64,000 nt of DNA from Candidatus Borkfalkia avistercoris (GTDB taxonomy: Bacteria; Bacillota; Clostridia; Christensenellales; Borkfalkiaceae). The notes under the pieces are model-generated. The model searched no databases. It had not been told where the DNA came from and saw only the letters and a list, made by a program, of their open reading frames with translations. The first letter of the stretch is position 1. Every line of letters begins with the position of its first letter. Below are positions 24,209-32,863 of this stretch, piece after piece. The DNA lies in the NCBI GenBank assembly GCA_019115995.1, contig DXCL01000042.1, positions 1 to 64,000 of the forward strand. The letters are read 5' to 3'. The translations under genes were made by a program, and so were the position numbers.

Positions 24209-25084
24209 TTATTCTACATTCTGTATCTGTTCGCGTACCTTTTCTATCTCGTTTTTAAGCGCCAGCCCGCTGTTCGTAACGGAAAGGTCGTTGCTCTTGG
24301 AGCACACGGTGTTCGCCTCGCGGTTGAACTCCTGCACCAAAAAATCGAGTTTTCTTCCCACGCGCTCCTCTTTGCAGATGGAGCGGAACTGCAAGATGTG
24401 CGATCTGAGCCGGGTAAGCTCCTCGTCGATATTGGATTTGTCCGCAAACACGCAGACCTCCGTCAGGAGCCGCCCTTCGTCGAAGTCCGTGCCCGAAAGG
24501 ATCTCTTTCATGCGCTCCTCCAACTTCTTGCGGTATTCCTCCGCAACGAGCGGCGCGCGCGCCGAAATATCGGCCACGAGCTTTTCGATATTGTCCATGC
24601 GGGCGAGCATATCCTCCGCGAGCTTTCCGCCCTCTTTCAGGCGCATCGCGTTCAGATTGTCGAGCGCGCCGTCGAACGCGCAGATGAGCGCGGAAACGAG
24701 TGCCTCGTCCGCCCCCTGCACCTCTTCCTGCCGAACGACGTCCGGGCACTTCATCAGCGCGTTGAGCGTAAAATCGTCCGCAAGGGAAGAAAATTCGCGT
24801 TTGAGCGCGGCCGCGGCTTCCGCCCAGCTCTTGGCTGCGGGCATATCCACATACAGGTTTTTGGGCTTTTCCCGCTTGTCTACGAGGTTGATATAGATGT
24901 CCGCATGCCCGCGCGTGAGCTTTTTGCGCACCGCGGAACGGATCACCTCTTCGTAAGCGTTAAAGATCTTGGGGCTCTTTACGGAAATATCGAGATAGCG
25001 GTTGTTGACCGTTTTGATCTCCACCGTCATATCTATGCCTTCCGCCTTATACTCCCCTTTCCCGTAGCCGGTCATGCTGAACAT
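24209..25084 (-). CDS. yicC: YicC/YloC-family endoribonuclease
   Basis: A 291-residue protein. MFSMTGYGKGEYKAEGIDMT and IKTVNNRYLDISVKSP form the conserved N-terminal block. EELTRLRSHILQFRSICKEE and GRKLDFLVQEFNREANTVCS form the C-terminal block of the family, now known as RNases acting with PNPase/sRNA. It is normally followed by remA and gmk; here both are missing and the twin structured element follows. A long structured 5' leader lies between its promoter and the ATG. Confidence 0.92.
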   Translation of the reverse strand: MFSMTGYGKGEYKAEGIDMTVEIKTVNNRYLDISVKSPKIFNAYEEVIRSAVRKKLTRGHADIYINLVDKREKPKNLYVDMPAAKSWAEAAAALKREFSSLADDFTLNALMKCPDVVRQEEVQGADEALVSALICAFDGALDNLNAMRLKEGGKLAEDMLARMDNIEKLVADISARAPLVAEEYRKKLEERMKEILSGTDFDEGRLLTEVCVFADKSNIDEELTRLRSHILQFRSICKEERVGRKLDFLVQEFNREANTVCSKSNDLSVTNSGLALKNEIEKVREQIQNVE

Positions 25085-25259
25085 CGGAGCTCTCCTTCGC
25101 GCAAACGCCGCAAAAGAGCCGCGCCGTTTGGCTGCTTCTCAAAAAATAAGAGGCTCCGTCGTAAAAACGTCTCGGGCGACAGGCCGCGCATTCGCGCCCT
25201 GCGCCGGAGCCCCATATTTTCGCATATTACATTATAACAGAACGCGCAAAAAATTTCAA
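25085..25259 (-). promoter_or_regulatory. Promoter and structured leader of yicC
   Basis: Minus strand: -35 TTGAAA (25254-25259), 17-bp spacer, -10 TATAAT (25231-25236). The roughly 140-nt leader can fold: GGCTCCG/CGGAGCC (25205-25211 with 25152-25158) encloses a second GC-rich stem, and CAAACG/CGTTTG pairs closer to the RBS GAAGGAGAG. No known riboswitch class was recognised. Confidence 0.6.
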
Positions 25260-25260
25260 G

Positions 25261-27216
25261 TTATTTTGCCTCGATTCCGTTCTCCTCCAATATTTTTATA
25301 AATTCTTCTTCCCCGATCACGCGTATCCCGAGCGATTTCGCTTTGTCGAGCTTGCTGCCCGCGCTCTCTCCCGCGATGACCAGCGTCGTCTTCTGCGTTA
25401 CGGCGCTCTGGCACATGCCGCCCGCCTCCTCTATGCGCTTCTGCGCGTCGCTGCGCTTGAATTTTTGCAGCGTGCCCGTGAGCACCACGTTTTCGCCCGT
25501 AAACGCGCCGACGGACTGCCCTTCCTTCACATACGGTTTGACCCCCGCCGCCAGGAGTTTTCCGATCTCCGCCAGATTGTCCTCGTCCGCAAAATAGGCA
25601 GCGATGTCTGCCGCCGTCTTTTCGCCGATATTTTCCATGGCGATGAGCTCCTCAGCCGTCGCCCTTTCCAGCGCCTCTATGCTCTTGAACCTGCGGGAAA
25701 GATCTTTCGACGCGACCTTGCCGACCCCGCCGATGCCGAGCGCGAAAACAAAGCGGTCGAGCGGCACGTTCTTGCTTGCCTCCAAAGCCTTCAAGAGGTT
25801 GCGGATCTTCTTGTCGCCGAACCCTTCCAGCCCCGAAAGCTTTTCTTTATTCAGCGCGTACAGGTCGGAATAGGCGCGCACGTGCAGTTCGTCGTAAAAG
25901 AGCGCCGCCGTCATTTCGGAAAGCCCCTCTATATCCATGGCGCCCTTGCTCGCAAAGTTGGCAAGAGACGCGACGACGCGCGGCCTGCAATCCCTGTTCG
26001 TGCAGAAAAGGTTTGCCCCCTCTTCCGTGAGCGGCTGCCCGCAATACGGGCATACGTCGGGCTTTTCTATGTCTACGCTCTCGCCCGTATGCTCCACGGC
26101 GCGGAGGATCTCGGGTATGACCTCGTTGCTCCTTCTGATGAGCACGCGGCTCCCCTTGCGTATATCCTTACGGCGTATGTCGCCGAGGTTGTTGAGGGTC
26201 GCCCGCCGCACGGTCGCCCCCGCCAGTTCAACGGGCGCCACGTGCGCCAGGGGGGTGAGTTTTCCCGTGCGGCCTACCTGCCACGTTACGTCTTCGACGG
26301 TCGTGACCGCCTCCTCCGCTTCGAATTTGAACGCGATCGCCCAGCGCGGGAATTTATCGGTATACCCCATCGCCTCGCGCACGGGATATTCGTTGACTTT
26401 TACGACCGCGCCGTCCGTCAGAACGTCTATTTTTTTGCGGTTGACGTCTATTTCGGAGATCGCGTCGAGCACCTCCTCGGGCGTTTTGCACAGGCGCGCG
26501 TAGCCGAAGGTCTTAAACCCCTCCCGTTTCAGAAAGGCGATCGCCTCCTCCTGCGAATGCACGATCTCCTCCGACATATAATTTACGTCGTAAAACAGAA
26601 TTTCGGGCCTGCGCGCGGCGGTAACCGCGGGGTCGAGGTTCCTTACCGCGCCCGCGGCGGCATTGCGCGCGTTTTTCAGCGGCTCCGCCGCCGTCCTGTT
26701 ATACTCTTCCAGAACGGAAAGGCGTATGACCGTCTCGCCGCGCACCTCCAAAGTCCCTTTATAGCTTATGGAGAGCGGAAAGCTCCTGATCGTGAGCGCC
26801 TGCGCCGTAACGTCTTCTCCGTAAACGCCGTTGCCGCGCGTCGTCGCGCGCACGAACATCCCGTTCTCGTAGGTCAGGCAAATGGTCAGCCCGTCGAATT
26901 TATATTCCACGACGTAGCTCGCCTCTCCCGCCTTCGCCACGCGGGTGAAAAAGGCGTTCATCTCGTCTTCGGTTACCGCCTTGTCCAGCGAATACAGCCG
27001 CGCGATATGCTCGTGCCGCGCAAACCCCTTGACCGGCTCTCCGCCGACCCTCCGCGTGGGCGAATCGGCAAGGCGTACGCCCGTCTCCGCTTCCAACTCC
27101 CTGAGCTCGTCGTAGAGCCTGTCGTATTCCGCGTCGGAAACGGTGGGCGCGTCGAGCACGTAATATTCGTATGCGTACTTGTTGAGGGTATCCACAAGGG
27201 CGCGCATTCTGTCCAT
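25261..27216 (-). CDS. ligA: NAD-dependent DNA ligase
   Basis: A 651-residue enzyme sealing nicks in replication and repair. The adenylation motif EYKFDGL places the catalytic lysine at residue 106. The NAD-binding Ia region (DAPTVSDAEYDRLYDELREL), OB fold, four-cysteine zinc finger (CPYCGQPL and CTNRDC), helix-hairpin-helix repeats and a C-terminal BRCT domain (ENVVLTGTLQKFKRSDAQKR) are all visible. It lies 52 bases after pcrA, the common pcrA-ligA pair, and probably shares its transcript. Confidence 0.97.
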   Translation of the reverse strand: MDRMRALVDTLNKYAYEYYVLDAPTVSDAEYDRLYDELRELEAETGVRLADSPTRRVGGEPVKGFARHEHIARLYSLDKAVTEDEMNAFFTRVAKAGEASYVVEYKFDGLTICLTYENGMFVRATTRGNGVYGEDVTAQALTIRSFPLSISYKGTLEVRGETVIRLSVLEEYNRTAAEPLKNARNAAAGAVRNLDPAVTAARRPEILFYDVNYMSEEIVHSQEEAIAFLKREGFKTFGYARLCKTPEEVLDAISEIDVNRKKIDVLTDGAVVKVNEYPVREAMGYTDKFPRWAIAFKFEAEEAVTTVEDVTWQVGRTGKLTPLAHVAPVELAGATVRRATLNNLGDIRRKDIRKGSRVLIRRSNEVIPEILRAVEHTGESVDIEKPDVCPYCGQPLTEEGANLFCTNRDCRPRVVASLANFASKGAMDIEGLSEMTAALFYDELHVRAYSDLYALNKEKLSGLEGFGDKKIRNLLKALEASKNVPLDRFVFALGIGGVGKVASKDLSRRFKSIEALERATAEELIAMENIGEKTAADIAAYFADEDNLAEIGKLLAAGVKPYVKEGQSVGAFTGENVVLTGTLQKFKRSDAQKRIEEAGGMCQSAVTQKTTLVIAGESAGSKLDKAKSLGIRVIGEEEFIKILEENGIEAK

Positions 27217-27268
27217 GATCTTCTCCCGCGGAACAAAAATCGCAAAACGTTCCGCAAAACGTGTTATT

Positions 27269-29572
27269 TTATAAGACGGTGAGCGGAGCGAGCTGCGCGG
27301 AAAGCGCCTTGATGCCCAGCCCCGGGAAGCTTACGTTTACGACCAGCGCGCTGCCCTGGCCCTTCGTTGCCACGATCATTCCCTCCCCGAACTTGGGGTG
27401 GCGCACCTTCACGCCCGGCTTGAAAGCGGAATAGTCCTTTTCTCCCGCATTCGCCGCGGCGGGGCGCAGAGCCTGCCTGTATGCGGCGGCGGCATTGAAC
27501 GCGGGCGCCGCCTTTGCCGGCTCGGGCGGCAGATCGCTCTGATACCCGTAATCGTCGTCATCGCGCGAGGCGTCGCGCGCAAACCGCCTGCCGTACGAGG
27601 CATAACCCGAATACCCCCGCGAATAGGAGGTATCCGCCGCCCTTCTTACATAGCTTCCGTAAGGAGAGCGGGGCGCATCGAATCCCATTTCCGCAATGAA
27701 CCGGGAGGGCATGGTCGCCTCGCGCTTGCCGTAAAGGTACCGGCTCTCCGAACGGGTCAGATACAGCCTTTCCCTCGCCCGCGTGATGGCAACGTACATC
27801 AGCCGCCGCTCCTCTTCCAGATCATCGTCGTCGTAAGAGGCTCGAGAGACGGGCATGATGTTCTCCTCCATGCCCACCACGAAAACCGTTTTGAATTCCA
27901 GCCCCTTTACCGAATGAATGGTCGCCAGCGTCACGTATTCGCTCTCGTCCATCTCGTCGGTATCCGAGCTCAGCGTTACCTGATTCAAAAAGTCTGCAAG
28001 CGTCGCTCCCTTGTTGAGCTTGCAGAACTCGTCCACGGAATTTACAAATTCGTCGATGTTCGCCTTTTTGTTGATGCTCTCGTCGGAATCGTCCGCGTAC
28101 ATCGAGAGGATCCCGCTGTCGTTGATCACGTCGCGCACGAGCTCGTCGGCTCCCTCCTCCGCGCCCTTGATGACGAGGCTTTTCAGGAGCTGTCCGAACG
28201 CCTTTACCTTCTGGCGGCTGCCCGCCGTGAGCGGCAGCTCGTCCACCGCCAGCACCGCGTCGTACACGGAGAGCCCCGTCTGCTCTGCATACGCTTCGAG
28301 CGTTTCCACCGTCTTGGCGCCGATGCCGCGCTTAGGCACGTTGATCACGCGCACCGCGGCCTCGCTGTCGAAAGGGTTGTTGATGATGCGCAGATACGCC
28401 AAAAGGTCTTTGATCTCCCTGCGCTCATAAAAGCGGAAGCCCCCGAACACCTTAAAGGGGATATTGTACTTTGAAAATTCCTGCTCGAAAGAACGCGTCA
28501 GCGCGTTGATGCGCATGAGCACGGCAAAATCGGAAAAATCGTAATCTTTCGTGCGCATGAGGTCGGATATGGTGCGCGCGACGTAGAGCGCCTCGTCCGA
28601 CTCCGTCGCCGCCTGAAAATAGCCTGCCTCGGCGCCTTCGCCGTTCTCCGTCCAAAGCACTTTTTCCTTCCGCCTGCCGTTGTTTTTGATGACGGAATTT
28701 GCGAGCTTCAAAATATTTTTCGTGGAGCGGTAATTCTGTTCGAGCTTGTATACCTTCGCGCCCTTGAAATCCTTTTCGAATTCGAGGATATTTTCGATCT
28801 TCGCCCCCCGCCAGCCGTAAATGCTCTGGTCGTCGTCTCCCACGCAAAAGAGGTTGCCGTGCACGGAAGAGAGGAGCCGCACGATCTCGTATTGCACGCG
28901 GTTGGTATCCTGGAACTCGTCCACGTGTATGTAGCGGAACCTGCCCGAAAGATATTCGAGCGCGTCTTTGTCCGTTTCCAGAAGGCGCAGCGTTTCGGTG
29001 AGCAGGTCGTCGAAGTCGAGCGCGTTGTACGCTTTCAGATGCGCCTGGTACGCGGCATAAACCCGCTCTATGGAGCCGATATTTTTCACGTCTCTGTTCT
29101 TTTCGGCATACGCTTCGGGAGCAAGGCCGAGCGTCTTCGCGTTCGCGATGTGGAACTTTACGTTCTTTAAGAGCTTTTCGTCCGTCTCGCCGCACTCCGC
29201 AAAGGACTTTTTGATGACGTTGTTCCGCTCCGTTTCGCTGTATATGGAAAAGTTTTTATTGTATCCGATGCGTTCGGCGTATTGCCGCAGGATACGCACG
29301 CACATGCTGTGTATCGTGCAGATCCACATCTTTTCCGCGCCGTCCACCATGCGCGAAAGCCTCTCCTTCATCTCCTTCGCCGCCTTGTTCGTAAAGGTGA
29401 TGGCGAGAACGGAGGAGGGATACACCCCTTTTTCCTCCACGAGATAAGCGATGCGCGAGGTCAGCACGCGCGTTTTGCCGCTGCCCGCGCCGGCAAGCAC
29501 CAGAACGGCGCCCTCCGTATCCAGAACGGGCTTGATCTGTTCGGGGTTGAGTTTTTCGAGTATCTTGTCCAT
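27269..29572 (-). CDS. pcrA: ATP-dependent DNA helicase PcrA
   Basis: A 767-residue superfamily 1 helicase. GAGSGKT is at residues 28-34; AITFTNKAAKEMKERLSRM, YIHVDEFQDTNRVQYEIVRL, VGDDDQSIYGWRGAKIENIL, EQNYRSTKNIL, TIHSVKGLEFKTVFVVG and YVAITRARERLYLTRSESR follow in order. A Tyr/Arg-rich linker and a C-terminal RNA-polymerase-binding Tudor domain (GVKVRHPKFGEGMI) end it. ATG 29572 begins MDKILEKLNPEQIK; the longer frame upstream lies beyond the promoter. No RBS is adjacent; an AAGAAGGG sits before a hairpin. Confidence 0.96.
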   Translation of the reverse strand: MDKILEKLNPEQIKPVLDTEGAVLVLAGAGSGKTRVLTSRIAYLVEEKGVYPSSVLAITFTNKAAKEMKERLSRMVDGAEKMWICTIHSMCVRILRQYAERIGYNKNFSIYSETERNNVIKKSFAECGETDEKLLKNVKFHIANAKTLGLAPEAYAEKNRDVKNIGSIERVYAAYQAHLKAYNALDFDDLLTETLRLLETDKDALEYLSGRFRYIHVDEFQDTNRVQYEIVRLLSSVHGNLFCVGDDDQSIYGWRGAKIENILEFEKDFKGAKVYKLEQNYRSTKNILKLANSVIKNNGRRKEKVLWTENGEGAEAGYFQAATESDEALYVARTISDLMRTKDYDFSDFAVLMRINALTRSFEQEFSKYNIPFKVFGGFRFYERREIKDLLAYLRIINNPFDSEAAVRVINVPKRGIGAKTVETLEAYAEQTGLSVYDAVLAVDELPLTAGSRQKVKAFGQLLKSLVIKGAEEGADELVRDVINDSGILSMYADDSDESINKKANIDEFVNSVDEFCKLNKGATLADFLNQVTLSSDTDEMDESEYVTLATIHSVKGLEFKTVFVVGMEENIMPVSRASYDDDDLEEERRLMYVAITRARERLYLTRSESRYLYGKREATMPSRFIAEMGFDAPRSPYGSYVRRAADTSYSRGYSGYASYGRRFARDASRDDDDYGYQSDLPPEPAKAAPAFNAAAAYRQALRPAAANAGEKDYSAFKPGVKVRHPKFGEGMIVATKGQGSALVVNVSFPGLGIKALSAQLAPLTVL

Positions 29573-29657
29573 CTTATGCGACGCGCGCCCGACGAGCGGG
29601 CGCGCCCTTCTTATGTTTTCTCCCGTATATGATACCACATTTTGACCCGAATCGCAA
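29573..29657 (-). promoter_or_regulatory. Promoter and hairpin leader of pcrA-ligA
   Basis: Minus strand: -35 TTGCGA (29652-29657), 17-bp spacer, -10 TATCAT (29629-29634). The short leader contains AAGAAGGG, then a perfect hairpin GCGCGCCCG-CTCGT-CGGGCGCGC, then GTCGCATAAG and the ATG. The only Shine-Dalgarno-like stretch is therefore separated from the start codon by the hairpin. Confidence 0.65.
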
Positions 29658-29731
29658 GCGCGCAAGGGGTAAAAACTTATGTTTGCGAAGTACAAAAAGC
29701 AAACCGCCGCGGCGCGGCGGAACAAGCCCTC

Positions 29732-30133
29732 TTACCCCCGCCGTTCGAATTCGCATTCGCGGCGGAAGCGTTCGAGCGCTTTCAGATACCTTTCGCTGAG
29801 GCGCAGGGTATAGCGCTGCCTGTCCTCGTAGCTCAGGCGCGAGAACTCCTCCTTGTCCGTAAGGCGGCCGATGGCGTCGCTCACCTCGCCTTCGGAAAGC
29901 AACAGCTTTTTCACCCTTTCATAGAACTCGTCGTCCTCCCCGCCGCCGCGTATGGTATAGGTGACCTTGCCCGCAAAATAGCGCTCCACCTTGCTCTCGT
30001 TGAGCCCTTCGCTCTTGGCGCGGGCGAGCTCGCCCGCCAGATCCTGCCGATAATTTTCCCAAAAGCCGTTTTTCAGCCTCGCCTTCGCCTCGCGCGCCAC
30101 GCTCCTGAAATTCCTCGCTTCGCTCTTCGACAT
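29732..30133 (-). CDS. Hypothetical charged helical protein
   Basis: A 133-residue protein I do not recognise. It is rich in Arg, Lys and Glu, has no signal peptide or membrane segment, and is probably all-helical (MSKSEARNFRSVAREAKARL at the start, ERYLKALERFRRECEFERRG at the end). ATG 30133 is chosen because GAGGTGAG precedes it. It lies between rpsU (which ends in its own terminator) and the pcrA promoter, in a place where Bacillus has yqeY, but it is not YqeY-like. No clear promoter is visible in the 50 bases upstream. Confidence 0.6.
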   Translation of the reverse strand: MSKSEARNFRSVAREAKARLKNGFWENYRQDLAGELARAKSEGLNESKVERYFAGKVTYTIRGGGEDDEFYERVKKLLLSEGEVSDAIGRLTDKEEFSRLSYEDRQRYTLRLSERYLKALERFRRECEFERRG

Positions 30134-30185
30134 TTTTCTCACCTCTTCGCCCTGAAATTGCGTTTTCCGTCAAATTTTGCGCAAA

Positions 30186-30219
30186 CAAAAAGCCCGTTAT
30201 CTTTCAATAACAGGCTTTT
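30186..30219 (-). terminator. Terminator after rpsU
   Basis: Minus strand CAAAAGCCTGTTAT, loop, ATAACGGGCTTTTTG; stem of about 9 bp plus A/T extension with a U-tract. Confidence 0.85.
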
Positions 30220-30222
30220 GTG

Positions 30223-30402
30223 TCAGTTCTTATTGCTTCTTTTTCTCGCCGCTTCCGACTTCTTCTTTTTTCTCACGGAAGGCTTCTCGTAATGCTCTTT
30301 ACGGCGAAGATCTCCGATGATGCCGTCGCGGGAGCACTTTCTCTTGAAACGGCGCAGCGCGCTGTCAATCGATTCGTTTTCTCCGACTCTGATCGTAGAC
30401 AT
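30223..30402 (-). CDS. rpsU: 30S ribosomal protein S21
   Basis: A 59-residue protein. Translation gives [20 protein letters not shown], then [20 protein letters not shown] and a Lys/Arg-rich tail, the S21 sequence of the small ribosomal subunit. The RBS GAAGGAGGG and a second GGA close to ATG 30402 support the start. It has its own promoter and terminator, giving a short monocistronic message. Confidence 0.95.
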   Translation of the reverse strand: MSTIRVGENESIDSALRRFKRKCSRDGIIGDLRRKEHYEKPSVRKKKKSEAARKRSNKN

Positions 30403-30447
30403 TCCTTTTCAACCCTCCTTCGCCTTTCGCAGTTCGTTAACGCCGTT

Positions 30448-30476
30448 ATTTTACCCGAAACGGAAAAAAATGTCAA
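30448..30476 (-). promoter_or_regulatory. Promoter of rpsU
   Basis: Minus strand: -35 TTGACA (30471-30476), 17-bp spacer, -10 TAAAAT (30448-30453), close to consensus as expected for a ribosomal protein gene. Confidence 0.8.
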
Positions 30477-30561
30477 GCCATTTTCCGCCCTTTTTCGCCT
30501 CCGCCAAAAAAATGTTTTTTTCGGCAAAATGCGCCGCATTTTGCCGTGAGCCGAAAAACCG

Positions 30562-30903
30562 TTACAGCAGCTTTTCCCCCATATTCTCCCCGCCGAGGAT
30601 ATGGATATGCAGGTGGAACACCGTCTGCCCCGCGTCCCTGCCCTGGTTCACGATCAGCCTGTACCCGTTTTCCAGCCCCAGCGCTTTTGCGATCCCCGGA
30701 ATTTTCACGAGGCACCTTTTTACCTGCTCGGCCTGCTTTTCGTCCATTTCCGCAAGGGTCGCAAAGTGCGATTTGGGCACGCAGAGGCAGTGCACCTTCG
30801 CCTGCGGGTTGATGTCTCTGAAAACGAGCATGTCGTCGTCCTCATACACCTTGTTTGAGGGGATCTCCCCCGCGATGATCTTGCAAAAAATACAGTTTTC
30901 CAT
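30562..30903 (-). CDS. hinT: HIT-family nucleotide hydrolase (HinT-like)
   Basis: A 113-residue histidine-triad protein. CIFCKIIAGEIPSNKVYEDD is the PKCI/HinT opening and the catalytic triad motif is HLHIHILGG. Such proteins hydrolyse purine nucleoside phosphoramidates and aminoacyl-AMP. The cysteines CxxC near the N-terminus are consistent with the zinc-binding form. The start lies one base after the mtaB stop, so it is the last gene of the prmA-rsmE-mtaB-hinT operon. Confidence 0.93.
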   Translation of the reverse strand: MENCIFCKIIAGEIPSNKVYEDDDMLVFRDINPQAKVHCLCVPKSHFATLAEMDEKQAEQVKRCLVKIPGIAKALGLENGYRLIVNQGRDAGQTVFHLHIHILGGENMGEKLL

Positions 30904-30904
30904 C

Positions 30905-32152
30905 TCAGTTTTCTCCTTTATTCTCCGTTATTTCGGCGAGCAGGCCGTCCTTGAACGCGCGCACGGCGCGCACGCGCACGGCATGCCCCGCCCCGCCCGC
31001 AAGGTACAGGCGGATATAATTTTCCGAATACCCTTCGGTGTATCCGTCCTTTTCCTCCTCGGGCACGAACTCCAACACTTTTCCGACGAACTTCTTTTCG
31101 TATTCCCCTTTCAGCCTCTTTGCGAGCGCCAGAAGCGCATGCAGGCGCGCGCTCTTCGTCTCGGGCGGCAGCTCCCGCAGCTTCGCCGCGTTCGTACCCG
31201 TGCGGCGGCTGTACGGAAAGCAATGTATCTGGGAAAAACCGATCTCCTCCGCAAATGCGAGCGTCTCCTGAAAGTCCTCCTCCGTTTCGGAGGGGAACCC
31301 CGCGATGATGTCCGTCGTGATCGCCGCGTCCGGAAAATACTTCCGGATCAGCGCGACCCGCGCGCGGTAATCGTCCTTCGTGTAATGCCGGTTCATTTTT
31401 CTGAGCACGCTCTCCGCGCCGCTTTGCAGGGAAAGATGAAAATGCGGCGCAAACCGCTTCACCTCTTTCGCGGCCCGCATGAGCTCTTCCGTTACCGCGT
31501 TCACTTCCAAAGACCCCAGCCGAATGCGGCAGCGGGCGTCTTTTACGGCGAGCAAAAGATCCGCAAGCCCCCTGCCGCCGTCGTGATAGGAGGAGATGTC
31601 TATGCCCGTTATGACCGCCTCTTCCGCCTTGCAGGAGAGGATCTCCGCCGCGGCGCTTTCCATGCGCCTCGAACGGCTCCTGCCGCGCAGGTACGGTATG
31701 ATGCAGTAGGAACAAAAATTGTTGCACCCGTCCTGTATTTTCACGAACGCGCGCGATTTCGACGTTTTCGGAGGGAGCAGCTCGTCGTATTCCCCGTCGC
31801 TTTCGTCGAGGAACACCCCCCGGCTGCCCAGCAGCTCCAAAATCTTTCCCTTCTGCCTCGCGCCTGCAACGACGGTCACGTTCTCCTTCTGTGCGAACGC
31901 TTCGGGCGCCTTTTCCGCGGCGCAGCCGCACACGACGATCTCCGCATGCGGGCTGATCCTGCGGATCCGCGCGATCGCCTGGCGAGACTTTTTTTCCGCC
32001 TCTCCCGTCACCGCGCAGGTATTCAGAATATAAATATCGGCGGGCGCGAGCCCGTCGCACACCTCGTATCCCAGCCGTGCGAGCCCCTCCATGAGCGACC
32101 CGCTCTCGCAGTCGTTCACCTTACAGCCCAGAGTAAAAACGCATGCCTTCAT
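30905..32152 (-). CDS. mtaB: tRNA (t6A37) methylthiotransferase MtaB
   Basis: A 415-residue radical SAM enzyme converting t6A to ms2t6A at position 37 of tRNA. The N-terminal UPF0004 domain (KACVFTLGCKVNDCESGSLM, LNTCAVTGEAEKKSRQAI, VVCGCAAE) binds the auxiliary 4Fe-4S cluster; the radical SAM motif is CNNFCSYCIIPYLRGRSRSR; a TRAM domain ends the protein. ATG 32152 overlaps the rsmE stop as ATGA. The longer upstream frame overlaps rsmE and is not used. Confidence 0.95.
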   Translation of the reverse strand: MKACVFTLGCKVNDCESGSLMEGLARLGYEVCDGLAPADIYILNTCAVTGEAEKKSRQAIARIRRISPHAEIVVCGCAAEKAPEAFAQKENVTVVAGARQKGKILELLGSRGVFLDESDGEYDELLPPKTSKSRAFVKIQDGCNNFCSYCIIPYLRGRSRSRRMESAAAEILSCKAEEAVITGIDISSYHDGGRGLADLLLAVKDARCRIRLGSLEVNAVTEELMRAAKEVKRFAPHFHLSLQSGAESVLRKMNRHYTKDDYRARVALIRKYFPDAAITTDIIAGFPSETEEDFQETLAFAEEIGFSQIHCFPYSRRTGTNAAKLRELPPETKSARLHALLALAKRLKGEYEKKFVGKVLEFVPEEEKDGYTEGYSENYIRLYLAGGAGHAVRVRAVRAFKDGLLAEITENKGEN

Positions 32153-32862
32153 CTGAGTTCCCCCAGCGAAAACATCGCGACGGCGGTAAAGGCAACGGCG
32201 GCCGTTTCCGCGCGCAGGATACGTTTGCCCAGCGTAACGCCCGCAAACCCCGCGAGCCGCGCCGCCGCAAACTCTTCTTCCGAAAATCCACCCTCGCTCC
32301 CCACGACCAACGCGCAGGAACCTTTCAAAGAGGACACGTCCGCCTCGCTCTCCCTCGCGAATTCGCACGCGAACAGCTTGTTGTCAAAACCGTCGCAGGA
32401 GGCGAGCGCCGCGGCAAGATCCGCATAATACGATATTTCGGGCACGCGCGCGCGCAGGCACTGCTTTGCCGCCTCTTTCGCGACCCTTCTCAGCCTTTCC
32501 AGCTTGTTTTCGTTCATATACGCCGCACAATAACGGCTCGCAAAAATACCGATCTCCGAAACGCCGAGCTCGGTCGCCTTCTGCACGACGAACTCCGTCT
32601 TATCCCCTTTGAGCGCGCCCGCCATAAGCCTGACCCGCGCTTTCGGCTCCTTGTCGGAAGGTTTGCCGCCCGTCACGTTGCAATACAGCGCGCCCTTTTC
32701 CGCGCGGCAGATCACCGCGTCGTATTCCTGCCCGCTCCCGTCCAGCAGCACGACCTCGTCTCCGACGCCGAGCCGCAGAACGTTCTTCGCGTGCGCGTAC
32801 TCCTCGCCCGCGATCGCCGTTTCGGGCGCGATCTTATCCACAAAAAATCTGCGTACCGTCAT
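32149..32862 (-). CDS. rsmE: 16S rRNA (uracil1498-N3)-methyltransferase
   Basis: A 237-residue SPOUT-fold methyltransferase. MTVRRFFVDKIAPETAIAGE and YAHAKNVLRLGVGDEVVLLD form the PUA-like N-terminus, and LVVGSEGGFSEEEF with LGKRILRAETAAVAF forms the knotted SAM site. ATG 32862 is placed one base before the end of prmA in the usual prmA-rsmE pair. It overlaps mtaB by four bases. Confidence 0.95.
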   Translation of the reverse strand: MTVRRFFVDKIAPETAIAGEEYAHAKNVLRLGVGDEVVLLDGSGQEYDAVICRAEKGALYCNVTGGKPSDKEPKARVRLMAGALKGDKTEFVVQKATELGVSEIGIFASRYCAAYMNENKLERLRRVAKEAAKQCLRARVPEISYYADLAAALASCDGFDNKLFACEFARESEADVSSLKGSCALVVGSEGGFSEEEFAAARLAGFAGVTLGKRILRAETAAVAFTAVAMFSLGELR

Positions 32863-32863
32863 G

